Assembly (NCBI RefSeq): GCF_963924675.1
Contig: NC_089225.1
Span: 85,099,951-85,163,950 of the forward strand
Length of the DNA stretch: 64,000 nucleotides
Direction of reading: 5' to 3'
From: Phocoena phocoena
Taxonomy: Eukaryota; Chordata; Mammalia; Artiodactyla; Phocoenidae
Shown: piece by piece, positions 46,513-58,554 of the stretch
Position numbering within the stretch: position 1 is the stretch's first letter
Layout: every line of letters starts with the position of its first letter
Made by a program: the position numbers and the translations under genes
Notes under the pieces: generated by a model
Seen by the model: only the letters and a program-made list of their open reading frames with translations
Database searches by the model: none
What the model was told of the DNA's origin: nothing

Positions 46513-46720
46513 GGGCTTCCCTGGTGGCGCAGTGGCTGAGAGTCCGCCTGCCGATGCAGGGGACGCGAGTTCGTGCCCCGGTCTGGGGAGATCCCACATG
46601 CCGCGGAGCGGCTGGGCCCGTGAGCCATGGCCGCTGAGCCTGCGCGTCCGGAGCCTGTGCTCCGCAACAGGAGAGGCCACAACAGTGAGAGTCCCGCGTA
46701 CCGCAAAAAAAAAAAAAAAA
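46513..46720 (+). repeat. CHR-type SINE (first of a same-strand pair)
   Basis: Full-length CHR. The TSD 'aaaacccagaaaga' is visible on both sides (46498-46511 and about 46721-46734). Only about 45 bp separates it from the next copy. Confidence 0.95.
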
Positions 46721-46765
46721 AAAACCCAGAAAGAAGCCAAAATGTCTTTGTAAAAGATAAAGGCT

Positions 46766-46990
46766 GGGGCTTCCCTGGTGGTGCAGTGGTTGAGAGTCCG
46801 CCTGACGATGCAGGGGACACGGGTTCATGCCCCGGTCTGGGAAGATCGCACATGCCGCGGAGCGGCTAGGCCCGTGAGCCATGGCAGCTGAGCCTGTGCG
46901 TCCGGAGCCTGTGCTCCGCAACGGGAGAGGCCACAACAGTGAGAGGCCCGCGTACCGCAAAAAAATAATTAAAAAAAAAAAAAAAAAAGA
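46766..46990 (+). repeat. CHR-type SINE (second of a same-strand pair)
   Basis: Full-length CHR with an A-rich tail broken by 'taatt'. Short flanking repeat 'aaaggctg' on each side. Long minus-strand frames (46469-46960) span both SINEs and are artefacts. Confidence 0.94.
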
Positions 46991-48068
46991 AAAAGGCTGT
47001 GTAAAGAGTAAAAAATAAAATAAAGAGATGGCAAAGTAAACACCGTCTCAGATGTAAGGATATTCAGATATTTAGGACCTCCCATAAGAAATAACTTCTT
47101 TTTTTTCTTAAGTCAATGGAGCCATAAATAAATGAACTTAATCTGACTTCTAACTAGCTCATTTGGTGAAAAGCTAGTGGACTAGAAGTTTATTTGCAGA
47201 ACTGGGATCTTTCAGCAGCTCAATAACAGGCTTCCTGTTTGACTTTGGGCAAGTTATTCAACTACTTGATATCTAAAGTTACTCATCTGTAACACGAGTA
47301 GAACAATATGATAGCCATGTTATTTTTGGCTGCTGGGCTGCTCCCAACTTTGAATGTGTAACTGAATCTCACAGAGGAATTTCACAAAATTAATGAATAT
47401 CTACAAATGCTGAAGGGCCTCAGGTCAATGTTGACTTCATGGAGTTATAACTATAGAGTAGCTGTTAATAGCCCTGGTGCCACCACCCTCTCTCCTAATC
47501 ATTACTATTTCTGTCTGGTGTGTCCCTTCTGTTTAAGAATCTATCTGTCCCTCCCCTCCTAGAAGACTTTCTCTCCATTCCACCATCCATATGAGCCCTT
47601 ACCACAGATTTCCTCTAGAATGCATGAGACCTTGACTTGCCTCTGCTTCCTCCCTCTGTAACACCTTATAAGCTGGCTTCTGTCCATCACTCTATACGGC
47701 TTTCTTTGTGTCAAACTCAATAGTTCCCCAATGTACAAATTTTCCTACAAAGATGTGTTCTTCTCACCACTTTTTCTGGTGCTGTGAAGGTTGATGTCTA
47801 GACTTCAGAGATGCTTGCATGCAGTAGATCACCTCCAACCTTTCTGGTGACTCCTTAGCAAATTCTTATTTCTCTTCCTGCCCAATGATCATCCTTTCTA
47901 ATTCTTTCTAATAAATGGCTCACCTAATCATGTATGTTTTCTATTAACTGTTTGTATAATCTCCAGCTTCTGTTCTTTATCTCTTTTAGATCTGTAGCAT
48001 GAATTCTGTTGAAGATACATGTGTCGCTTATCCATTGTCACAATAGTAATGCATAACAAACCACCTTA
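46991..48068. other. Intergenic sequence up to the L1 target site
   Basis: A MIR-like scrap is at about 47220-47310 ('gactttgggcaagttattca' ... 'actcatctgtaac'). The last 40 bases ('aatgcataacaaaccacc') look like an older repeat into which the L1 inserted. No gene. Confidence 0.5.
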
Positions 48069-48083
48069 AAACTTAGTGGTCTA

Positions 48084-49049
48084 GAGGGGAGACCTTCAAG
48101 ATGACAGAGGAGTAAGACAGCGAGATCACCTTCCTCCCCACAAATACATCAGATATACATCTACATGTGGAACAGCATCTACAGAACACCTACTGAACGC
48201 TGCCAGAAGATCTCAGACTTCCCAAAAGATATATATATATTTTTTCCTTTTTCTCTTTTTGTGAGTGTGTATGTGTATGCTTCTTGGTGTGATTTTGTCT
48301 GTATAGCTTTGCTTTTACCATTTGTCCTAGGGTTCTGTCTGTCCTTTTTTTTTTTTAGTATAGTCTTTAGCACTTGCTTTCATTGGTGGATTTGTTTTTT
48401 GGTTTGGTTGCTCTCTTCTTTCTTTCTTTTTTTAAATTACTTTTTAATTTTTAATAATTTTTTTATTTTAATAACTTTATTTCTTTTTCTTTTATTTCTT
48501 TTTCTTTTGTTTTTTCTTTCTTTCTTTCTTCTTTTCTCCCTTTTCTTCTGAGCCATGAAGCTGACAGGGTGTTGGTGCTCCAGCTCAGTGTCAGGCCTGT
48601 GCCTCCAAGGTGGGAGAGTCAAGTTCAGGACATTGGTCCACAGAGACCTCCCAGTTCCGTGTAATATCAAACAGAGAAAGCTCTCCCAGAGATCTCCATC
48701 TCAACGCTAAGACCCAGCTCCACTCAACAACAAGCAAGCTACAGTGCTGGACACCCTATGCCAAACAACTAGCAACACAGGAACGCAACCCCACCCAGTA
48801 GCAGAGAGGCTGCCTAAAATCATAATAAGGTCGCAGACACACCAAAAGACACCACCAGATGTGGTCCTGCCCACCAGAAAGACAAGATCCACCCTCATCC
48901 ACCAGAACACAGGCACTACTCCCCTCCACCAGTAAACCTACACAATCCAATGAGCGAACCTTAGCCACTGGAGGTGACACCAAAAACAACAGGAACTACG
49001 AACGTGCAGCCTGTGAAAAGGAGACCCCAAACACAGTAAGTTAAGCAAA
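48084..49049 (+). other. L1 5' untranslated region
   Basis: Opens 'gagaccttcaagatgacaga', has the typical 'cacaaatacatcagatatac' start, a long pyrimidine-rich middle (about 48240-48545) that is native to this L1 type, then 'ctccatctcaacgctaagacc' and 'caagctacagtgctggacacc'. The internal promoter would lie here. Open frames on either strand (48165-48551, 48437-48670) are low-complexity. Confidence 0.85.
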
Positions 49050-49560
49050 ATGAGAAGAGGGAGAAACATACAGCAGATGAAGGAGCAAAGTAAAAACGAA
49101 TCAGACTAAACAAATGAAGAGGAAATAGGCAGTCTACCTTAATAAGAATTCAGAGCAATGATAGTAAAGATGATTCAAAATCTTGGAAACAGAATGGAGA
49201 AAATACAAGAAACGTTTAACAAGGACCTAGAAGAACTAAAAAGCAAATAAACAATGATGAACAACACAATAAATGAAACTAAAAATTCTCTAGAAGGAAT
49301 CAATAGCAGAATAACTGAGACAGAAGAACAGATAAGTGACCTGGAAGATAAAATGGTGGAAATAACTACTGCAGAGCAGAATAAAGAAAAAAGAATGAAA
49401 AGAAATGACTACAGTCTCAGAGACCTCTGGGACAACATTAAACACACCAACATTCAAATTATAGGGGTTCTAGAAGAGGAAGAGAAAAAGAAAAGGACTG
49501 AGAAAATATTTGAAGAGATTATAGTGGAAAACTCCCCTGATATGGGAAAGGAAATAGTTA
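49050..49560 (+). pseudogene. L1 ORF1 remnant (RNA-binding chaperone), truncated
   Basis: The ATG at 49050 begins MRRGRN..., but a stop follows after 19 codons and another before 49254. The readable part at 49254-49560 has the L1 ORF1p coiled-coil (INSRITETEEQISDLEDK) followed by the start of the RRM (LRDLWDNIKHTNIQIIGV). The sequence breaks at 'gggaaaggaaatagtta', where the rest of the RRM and the C-terminal domain are missing. ORF1p normally trimerises and coats L1 RNA; this copy cannot. Confidence 0.92.
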
Positions 49561-49628
49561 CCTTATTATTCGTAATAATAATAATAATAATCGATATTAT
49601 TCTTCATAATAATAATAATCGATATTAC
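49561..49628 (+). other. AT-rich filler at the ORF1/ORF2 deletion junction
   Basis: About 65 bp replacing roughly 0.7 kb of L1. It consists of AAT repeats and two near-copies of 'aataatcgatatta', which resemble the inverse complement of the adjoining ORF2-side sequence 'atatcgataattacc'. This looks like a templated insertion made during end-joining repair. Confidence 0.7.
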
Positions 49629-50517
49629 CATATCGATAATTACCTTAAATGTAAATAGATTAAGTGCTCCCACCAAAAGACATAGACTGGCTGAATGGAT
49701 ACAAAAACAAGATCCATATATATGCTGTCTACAAGAGACCCACTTCAGACCTAGGGACACATACAAACTGAAAGTGAGGGGATGGAAAAAGATATTCCAT
49801 ACAAATGGAAAACAAAAGAAAGCTGGAGTAGCAATTCTCATATCAGACAAAATAGACTTTAAAATAAAGTCTATTACAAGAAACAAAGAAGGACACTACA
49901 TAATGATCAAGGAATCAATCCAAGAAGAAGATATAACAATTGTAAATATTTATGCACCCAACATAGGAGCACCTCGATACATAAGGCAAATGCTAACAGC
50001 CATAAAAGGGGAAATCAACAGTAACACATTCATAGTAGGGGACTTTAACACCCCACTTTCACCAATGGACAGATCATCCAAAATGAAAATAAATAAGGAA
50101 ACACAAGCTTTAAATGATACATTAAACAACATGGACTTAATTGATATTTATGGGACATTCCATCCAAAAACAACAGAATACACATTCTTCTCAAGTGCTC
50201 ATGAAACATTCTCCAGGATAGATCATATCATGGGTCATAAATCAAGCCTTGGTAAATTTAATAAAATTGAAATCATATCAAGTATCTTTTCCGACCACAA
50301 CACTATGAGGCTAGATATCAATTACAGGAAAAAGTCTGTTAAAAATACAAACACATGGAGGTTAAACAATACGTTACTTACTAACCAAGAGATCACTGAA
50401 GAAATCAAAGAGGAAACCGAAAAATACCTAGAAACAAATGACAGTGAAAACACGACCACCCAAAACCTATGGGATGCAACAAAAGCAGTTCTAAGAGGTA
50501 AAATTATAGCAATATAA
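49629..50517 (+). pseudogene. L1 ORF2 endonuclease domain, open but cut at both ends
   Basis: The frame is open from the TLNVN motif (about 49637) to a TAA at 50515-50517 where the L1 consensus has CAA. APE-type endonuclease residues are visible: N in LNVN, E of QETH (49735-49737), Y of NIYAPN, D and N of GDFNT (50041-50049), D of RIDHI, and D-H of SDHN (50293-50298). Just after the first Asn, the usual NGLNAP reads NRLSAP. The ORF2 start codon is lost in the upstream deletion, so translation would need another start. Confidence 0.92.
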
Positions 50518-52794
50518 TCCTACCTCAAGAAACAACTCAAATAAACAACCTAACCTTACATCTAAAGCAATTAGAGAAAGAAAACAAAAAAAAAACCCCA
50601 AAGTTACCAGAAGGAAAGAAATCATAAATATCAGATCAGAAATAAATGAAAAATAAATAAAGGAAACGATAGCAAAGATCAATAAAACTAACAGCTGGCT
50701 CTTTGAGAAGATAAATAAAATTGATAAACCATTAGCCAGACTCATGATGAAAAAAAAGGAGAAGACTCAAATCAATAGAATTAGAAATGAAATAGGAGAA
50801 GTAACAACTGACACTGCAGAAATACAAAGGATCATGACAGGTTACTACAAGAAACTCTATGCCAATAAAATGGATAACATGGAAGAAATGGACAAATTCT
50901 TAGAAAATCACAACCTTCCAAGACTGAACCAGGAAGAAATAGAAAATATAAACAGACCAATCACAAGCACTGAAATTGAGACTGTGATTAAAAATCTTCC
51001 AACAAACAAAAGCTGAGGACCAGATGGCTTCACAGGTGAATTCTATCAAACATTTAGAGAAGAGCTAACACCTATCCTTCTCAAACTCTTCCAAAAATAT
51101 AGCAGAGGAAGGAACACACCCAAACTCATTCTACGAGGCCACCATCTCCCTGATACCAAAACCAGACAAAGATCTCACAAAGAAAGAAAACTACATGCCA
51201 ATAACACTGATGAATATAGATGCAAAAATACTCAACAAAATGCTAGCAAACAGAATCCAACAGCATATTAAAAGGATCATACACCATGATCAAGTGGGGT
51301 TTATCTCAGTAATGCAAGGATTCTTCAATATATGCAAATCAATCAATGTGATAAAACATATTAACAGATTGAAGGAGAAAAACCATATGATCATCTCAAT
51401 AGATGCAGAAAAAGCTTTCAAATTCAACACCCATTTATGATAAAAACCCTCAAGAAAGTAGGCATAGAGGGAGCTTACCTCAACATAATAAAGGGCATAT
51501 ATGACAAACCCACAGCCAGCATTGTTCTCAATGGGGAAAAACTGAAACCATTTCCTCTAAGATTAGGACCAAGACAAGGTTGTCCACTCTCACCACTATT
51601 ATTCAACATAGTTTTGGAAGTTTTAGCTATGGCAATCAGAGAAGAAAAGAAATAAAAGGAATCCAAATGGGGAAAGAAGAAGTAAATCTGTCACTGTTTG
51701 CAGATGACATGGTACTATATATAGAGAATCCTAAAGATGCTACCAGAAAGCTACTAGAGCGAATCAATGAATCTGGTAAAGTAGCAGGATACAAAATTAA
51801 TGCACAGAAATCTCTTGCATTCCTATACACTAATGATGAAAAATCTGAAAGAGAAATTAAGGAAACACTCCCATTTACCATTGCAACAAAAAGAATAAAA
51901 TACCTAGGGATAAACCTACCTAAGGAGACAAAAGACCTGTATTCACAAAACTGTAAGACACTGATGAAAGAAATTAAAGATGATACCAACAGATGGAGAG
52001 CTATACCATGTTCTTGGATTGGAAGAATCAACACTGTGAAAATGACTCTACTACCCAAAGCAATCTACAGATTCAATGCAAGCCCTATCAAACTACCAGT
52101 GGCATTTTTCACAGAACTAGAAGAAAAAATTTCACAATTTGTATGGAAACACAAAAGACCCCGAATAGCCAAAGCAATCTTGGGAAAGAAAAAACAGAAC
52201 TGGAGGAATCAGGCTCATTGATTTCTGACTATACTACAAAGCTACAGTAATCAAGACAGTATGGTACTGGCACAGAAACAGAAGGATAGATCAATGGAAC
52301 AGGATAGAAAGCCCAGAGATAAACCCACACACATATGGTCACCTTATCTTTGATAAAGGAGGCAAGAATATACAATGGAGAAAAGACAGCCTCTTTAACA
52401 AGTGGTGCTGGAGAAAATGGACAGCCACATGTAAAAGAATGAAATTAGAACACTCCCTAACACCATACACAAAAATAAACTCAAAATGGATTAAAGACCT
52501 AAATGTAAGGCCAGACACTATAAAACTCTTAGAGGAAAACATAGGCAGAACACTCTATGACATACATCACAGCAAGATCCTTTTTGACCCACCCCCTAGA
52601 GAAATGGAAATAAAAACAAAAATAAACAAATGGGACCTAATGAAACTTAAAAGCTTTTGCACAGCAAAGGAAACCATAAACAAGACGAAAAGACAACCCT
52701 CAGAATGGGAGAAAATATTTACAAATGAAGTAACTGACAAAGGATTAATCTCCAAAATTTACAAGCAGCTCATGCCGCTCAATATCAAAAAGAC

Positions 52795-52890
52795 AGGGGG
52801 TGGTGGTGTGATGAATTGGGCGATTGGGATTGACATTTATACACTGATGTGTAGAAAATTGATGACTAATAAGAAACTTTGATATATATA
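52795..52890 (+). repeat. Mini insertion of an L1 3' UTR fragment within ORF2
   Basis: About 95 bp ('ggtggtgtgatgaattgggc', 'gattgggattgacatttatac', 'aactaataagaaactt' type) that is not part of ORF2 but matches the 3' UTR of another artiodactyl-type L1, ending in an AT-rich tail. It lies between 'aatatcaaaaagaca' and 'atataaacaaaca', a rough TSD. ORF2 resumes with 'acccaatccaaaaatggg'. Confidence 0.7.
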
Positions 52891-53034
52891 TAAACAAACA
52901 ACCCAATCCAAAAATGGGCAGAAGACCTAAATAGACATTTCTCCAAAGAAGATATACAGATTGCCAACAAACACATGAAAGGATGCTCAACATCACTAAT
53001 CATTAGAGAAATGCAAATCAAAACTACAGTGAGG

Positions 53035-53683
53035 GTAGTAGAGGTGTAGAATTGGTGGGGTGGGATGAACTGTGCTCCTGGTGGAAGTAGAGGAGCCGAG
53101 TGAGAACCATCGCCCGTACAGTGGTAGTAGTTGGACAGACCATTGCTGCTGCAGGATTTGCAGCCCGTTACACTTTGCAAGACTTGAAGCATATGGAGCC
53201 TCAAGTGAAACAAGTTTTTCAAAGTCTACCGAAATCTGCCTTCAGTGGTGACTATTACAGAGGTGGGTTTGAACCCAAAATGACGAAACAGGAAGCAGCA
53301 TTAATACTAGGTGTAAGCCCTACTGCCAATAAGGGAAAATAGAGATGCTCATTGACAAATTATGCTTTTAAATCACCCAGACAAGGGAAGATCTCCTTAT
53401 ATAGCAGCCAAAATCAATGAAGCTAAAGATTTACTAGAAGGTGAAGCTAAAAAATGAAGTAAATGTATGATGAATTTTAAGTTCTTACTCATTTATGTAT
53501 ATGAGTACCAGCTTTTTATAATAAAATGCCTCAAAGCTACACATTTAAAAAATTGGCATAAGCTAAATCAAAGCCTTCATATAAATTTGAGGATTTAAAA
53601 TCAGATTATAGAATATTTGTAGGTTAATACTCAATAATTATGGATAAATGCATGCCATTTGAAGTGTTGTTCATTAAAAAAAA
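53035..53683 (+). pseudogene. DNAJC19P: DNAJC19 (TIM14) processed pseudogene inserted in L1 ORF2
   Basis: Intronless copy of the mRNA for the mitochondrial J-protein TIM14, a partner of the import motor at the inner membrane. The body spans 53109-53457. The start codon is ATC instead of ATG; the N-terminal membrane segment ([20 protein letters not shown]), then [20 protein letters not shown] and [24 protein letters not shown] are in frame. A one-base deletion then shifts frame before the J-domain HPD loop (HPD still legible in another frame), and CGA has decayed to TGA. The end [12 protein letters not shown] and stop are present. A 3' UTR with ATAATAAAAT-type signal and an A-run (53675-53687) follow. 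The TSD 'aaaactacagtgagg' (53020-53034) recurs as 'aaaactacaatgagg' (53684-53698). Confidence 0.95.
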
Positions 53684-54160
53684 AAAACTACAATGAGGTA
53701 TCACCTCACATCAGTCAGAATGGCCATTATCAAAAAATCTACAAACAATAAATGCTGGAGAGGATGTGGAGTAAAGGGAACCCTCCTGCACTGTTGGTCT
53801 GAATGTAAATTGATACAGCCACTATGGAGAACAGTATGGAGGTTCCTTCAAAAACTAAAAACAGAACTACCATACGACCCAGCAATCCCACTACTGGGCC
53901 TATACCCTGAGAAAACCATAATTCAAAGAGAGTCATGTACCACAATGTTCATTGTAGCTCAATTTACAATAGCCAGGACATGGAAGCAACCTAAGTGCCC
54001 ATAGATAGATGAATGAATAAGGAAGTTGTGGCACATATATACAATGGAATATTACTCAGCCATAAAAAGAAATGAAACTGAGTTATTTGTAGTGAGGTGG
54101 ATGGACCTAGAGTCTGTCATACAGAGTGAAGTAAGTCAGAAAGAGAAAAACAAATACCGT

Positions 54161-54554
54161 ATGCTAGCACATATATATGGAATCTAAAAAAAAAGTCATG
54201 AAGAACCTAGGGGCAAGATGGGAATAAAGACACAGACCTACTAGAGAAAGGACTTGAGGATACGGGGAGGGGGAAGGGCAAGCTGGAACAAAGTGAGAGA
54301 GTGGCATGGACATATATACACTACCAAACGTAAGGTAGATAGCTAGGGGGAAGCAGTCGCATAGCACAGGGAGATCAGCTCGGTGCGGCCACCTAGAGGG
54401 GTGGGATAGGGAGGGTGGGAGGGAGACGCAAGAGGGAGGAGATATGGGGATATATGTATATGTATAGCTGATTCACTTTATAAAGCAGAAACTAACACAC
54501 CATTGCAAAGCACTTATACTCCAATAAAGATGTTAAAAAAAATCTATAAAAAAG
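54161..54554 (+). other. L1 3' UTR and tail
   Basis: Carries 'aggacttgaggatacgggga', the 'gggaagcagtcgcatagc' to 'gggagggagacgcaagag' block shared with the truncated copies at 19.7 and 28.8 kb, and the end signal 'ctccaataaagatgtt' followed by an A-rich tail. Confidence 0.9.
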
Positions 54555-54569
54555 AAACTTAGTGATCTA

Positions 54570-57500
54570 AAATACTAACCTATTTTTATTGCTTGTGAGT
54601 ATATGAGTGCTCTGAGTAGTTTTGTGATGTGGGCCTGACTTGATTGATCTCAGTTAGGTGTGTTCATACATCTGCCATCTTCCCAATCATTCTACCACAA
54701 CACCTCAGCATAAATGTCCTGCTGTCAGATAAGGCCAAGCAAAGAAAACGATAATCTTTTTGCCTGGTCCTTTGGGCAACACTATCATAATTCCAAGACC
54801 CTAAGCTCCCTACACTAGAAATTTAAAATAATCATTCAGTTTATCTCAAAGTTTCAGCTTTATCTCAATTTTTGTTTTCTCCTTATCACATCCTGCCCAG
54901 GCTCTTGGAATCGTTTCTTTACAAACCTCCACATTCCCAGGGATCCATCCTCCCTACATTCCCCTCCTGTGAGAGTCACTTTGACCCTCTTAGTCTCTTG
55001 TAAAAATCTCTTCTCTTGCTCCTGTCCTTCCACAAACATTTGCATACATATGCACAGGTTGGTGTACCACATCTTAAAATTAGAAGGAAAAGGGAATCAA
55101 TAGCAGAATGTTTTAAAAAATGAAAAATAAACAAAAAAATTAAATTAAATGACATAATAGTTGAAATCCATTTTATCTATTTCTTCCAATTGAGCCAAAT
55201 CCTGGAAAACTCTGAAAATGACATATTTACCATCTTCGGTCCATTCACTCATGCTGTATATCCATCGCTGACGACTTATAATAAACATACACGATTGTTG
55301 GAAAACTCACAAATCCAGACCTTGTTGATATGGCTACTGTCATAATTAATCATCTCTTCTCAAGCAACATAGTTCTCCCTTTGTTAACTTCATTAGAGCC
55401 CTTGAGCAAAATAAAATGTGCCCGGATCTTCAAAAGCATGTCTGGAAATTATAACAAGACCCAAAGTCAGTCAGTAATTTCTGGATCTAAAGCCTGTAGT
55501 TGAGGTATGATGTCCTATTTGGCTAAAAAAGGAACCATTTTTCACGAATTTGCTCACATTTATTTTCAATCCTTGCTTGCTGTTTTGCCAAAAATGGCTG
55601 CATCTCTAACCTTATCTCTTTTTAAGCTCATTTCTAGAAGGCAAGGGCTTAGTCCTCACCACACTTCTCTTCTCCAAGCTTCCCCACAATGCGTGGCATG
55701 TAGCTGGAACTTAATAGGTATTTACTCTTTATAATGGTAGTGTGGAGCTCCTTTCAGACAGACCACCCTTTTGTCAGTGGATGACTTCACAAAGCTTATA
55801 ATAGAAAAGTGCGGTCTTTTGAACATCTGGAATAAATGCCAAGACACTGGTCTAAACACTCTTCTCTGGAGATTCAGATTTCGCTTTCTTTGAAGCTTGT
55901 ACGTGTGTGGTTATAGCTATTGTTCTTGAAAAACCAATGTCTGATGCCTTTTCTTTGGATTTGTTTATACTCATAGCCTTAAACTAAATTTAAAACCTTA
56001 ACAGCTGCTCCCTATTCTTTGTTTGAAACTTCAATTCCCTTTACACTTTAAACTTCTTCACCCTGTGTCTTTTAGACCCTCATCTTCCAGGTCTCACGGC
56101 CAACAGTGAAGATCCTTGGAGGGAGGACCTCTCATCCCACTGATTTTGTTTAGCATAAGACTAGCTCTTTGCCCTCTTTGTTTTCCATGACTAAGTCATT
56201 CTAAACCATCATATGTCATCGTAAACACTGCTTCCATCTATATACTTTCAGGTACCCTGTGTCAACTCTTGGGGGACCACTCAATCCTCTTTGGTTTTCT
56301 TCAGTTACTGAATCCGGCCATTGATATCTAGTTTTCTCTCTTGTTGTCAGTATGGAGCCAATCAGACCAGAGAATCATATTAACCAAGCAAGAGGGTAGC
56401 ACCAGGGTTAGAAAGGGCTGAAGTTCTCAGGTTGTTTTCCTTTTATATCTCCCCATTCGTAACGTATAATTCCTAGTAAGTAGACTTCAAGCCCCATATT
56501 TTACAAAGTTCCCTCTGACACAGTTCACCTCAGCGCTCTCCTCTCCTCTTTCCCACAAACTCTTGAGGCCCTAGAAAGTCTTCTTTCAATCCACACAGAC
56601 AAGCAGTTCCACTTATTAGTTTGATCCAATGCCAAGTTACTTTTCTGAAACACTTTCAGTCTGCATTATAAGCCAACACTCCCACGAGAGCTGGCCTGCT
56701 GCCTTCCCACACTGATGGTGTGAGGGGGGAAAAAAACACCCCGCACATCAGAGAACAATCCCACTCAGGTCTGGGATTGGTTGAGAGATAAGGCAGGGTG
56801 TGGTTCTGAGTCAGCTGCTCAGCTCTTCTACCTATCCTCTTTACACTACAAAGTGGAATAAATGATGAACAGGAAAATTAAGCAAATCGAACAAAATGAA
56901 TGAAATGAGCTTGTCTGTCCACATGCTAATCCACAAGGTGATAGGGAACAATTTCAAATCAGATGTGAGCAGTAGCCAAAACTATTAGTAGGCTGGGAAA
57001 TGCAGTGCATCAAGGGTCAGACTTATAAAACAGTACTCTTTCACGAACCCTCTGAAATTCTAAACAAAAATAACACTCAGATACATTGAAAAGACCAACC
57101 CAAAGCATCTGGTTTCCTTAAATGGTGTACATAGCAAGAGAAATGTTGGCAGAACATTTGATTACCATAAAAGAGACAGTTATGCAGAAACCACATTAGA
57201 GTAAACTCAACCAAAACAAAGTCAAATGTTTGAACTGTTCTGAATAAATTATGATAGAGACTTAAAAATGGGTCTAGCCTGGATTAATGAGAAATGCAAA
57301 TGAACTGGCTCAGAAGCAAACTGGCTTCCCCTGTGTTGTGACCCTTTGCCCCTCAGATCTGGGGGTGAAGTAAATACCTGTCATCTATAGAACTGCTCAG
57401 AGACACATCACATCCACATGACGGGTGGCTTGAGCCAAGCATGTTAACCGTTTCCAGAGAAGTGATAAGCCAGCCTGATGCTGAGGTGTGTCTGCTGATC

Positions 57501-58554
57501 CCCCTTAACTGTCAGCTCCACGCCCCCTATTCCTTTCAATGAAAAACTACATGGACCGGCTGGTTTTGATCATTTCATCCATGGCAAAGACTGTGAGAAA
57601 CACATTCACTTTGGTAACACAACGTATATACATTTACACATATATATTTGCACACGTTTTTTTCTCTGGGTCGTATATATGTCTATTTATTGTCTAGGGT
57701 TGGCCATAGCCTTCAGTCAGTCTTTCAGAGTGTCCTCTTATGACAACAAAACCTTCCCTAATCTAGGATCTTGGCAGCTGAATCCAACCACCATTGGAAA
57801 CAAAACTGCTGGGCTTTAAAAAGCCCAGCTCACCCATCGGGGCTTTCCAATTAGCAGGTCATGGAAAATGATACAGCCAATTTTCTAAGGGACTCTGATG
57901 ATCCCTGGAGACCCTCCCCTTTAAGGCCCTCTTAGCATTACTTTGCTAAAAGAGATGATCGAGAAACTAATACTATCTTGAGAATATGTGAGTGGTTCTC
58001 ATCACACTCTCCAGATCCTGTCTAGAGTAGGAGCAAAGACTCAGTGATTTGTGGGCTTGGAGTTTCAATGAATCAGAAGAATCTTCCCTAAACTGATGTT
58101 AACGAAAAGAATAGAGGAGAAGTATGAAATGAGGTTGACAAGATGACTAGGAGTCTTGGTTGTGGTTCTGCTTTGTGGTCAGGGGAACAAGCTCTGAGTC
58201 ATAACTTTGCTGAAAGGGAGTTGTTTTCATGAGGGCACTTTAAGTGAGCTACTCCCTCTCCCCAGATAGCCAGACTGCCTCATGCCAGGGAACCAGCACC
58301 ACCCCCGCTACTTCTGCTGTCCAGTGCCTGAGGTTGAAAAATGTGAGGCAGCTGGGGGAGATGAGAGCCAGGCATCCTTCTACTTATTTGTTTAACTACT
58401 CTGCTGGCCTGGGTGCAATCACACGGTTTTCCATTTACATGATCTGCTAATTGGAAAGCCATACCTGCCCAGCATTGGTCCATGCTTAGAGGCCCTAAAT
58501 GCTGGCCCTGGTTATTTCATTCCAAATATGCCCTGGATGCCAAGAGTGATCAGG
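54570..58554. other. Intergenic sequence, mostly unique
   Basis: The first bases continue the old element split by the L1. No exon, RNA gene or convincing repeat further on; frames are short and domain-free. Confidence 0.5.

Larger units (their letters stand above)
50518..54160 (+). pseudogene. L1 ORF2 reverse transcriptase and C-terminal region, frameshifted
   Basis: Continuing ORF2 in several frames: 50744-51016 (linker), 51195-51655 (RT fingers and palm: [45 protein letters not shown]), 51580-52221 (catalytic FADD at 51697-51708), 52439-52882 and 53693-54004 (Cys-rich C-terminus: [20 protein letters not shown]). Stops include TGA after 'acaaaagc' near 51014 and TAG at 54002. Two insertions interrupt it. 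Confidence 0.93.
48084..54554 (+). mobile_element. Near full-length L1 LINE, inactivated, with 15-bp TSD
   Basis: Complete L1 in order: 5' UTR, ORF1, ORF2, 3' UTR and an A-rich tail after 'ctccaataaagatgtt'. The TSD 'aaacttagtggtcta' (48069-48083) recurs as 'aaacttagtgatcta' (54555-54569), one mismatch. The insertion site 'tt/aaaac' fits the L1 endonuclease preference. The copy is dead: ORF1 stops early; a deletion removes the second half of ORF1, the inter-ORF spacer and the ORF2 start; ORF2 has several stops and frameshifts. It also holds a mini-L1 (52795-52890) and a DNAJC19 pseudogene (53035-53683). Clean host length is about 5.7 kb. Confidence 0.95.

Noticed and set aside
49774..50517. 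247-residue intact endonuclease gene
   Set aside because: It is the L1 ORF2 endonuclease domain of a dead element: its proper start is deleted and a C-to-T stop truncates it before the reverse transcriptase.
53100..53342. 80-residue J-protein-like gene
   Set aside because: Homologous to DNAJC19 but without native ATG, frameshifted before the J-domain HPD loop, A-tailed and flanked by a TSD inside an L1: a processed pseudogene.
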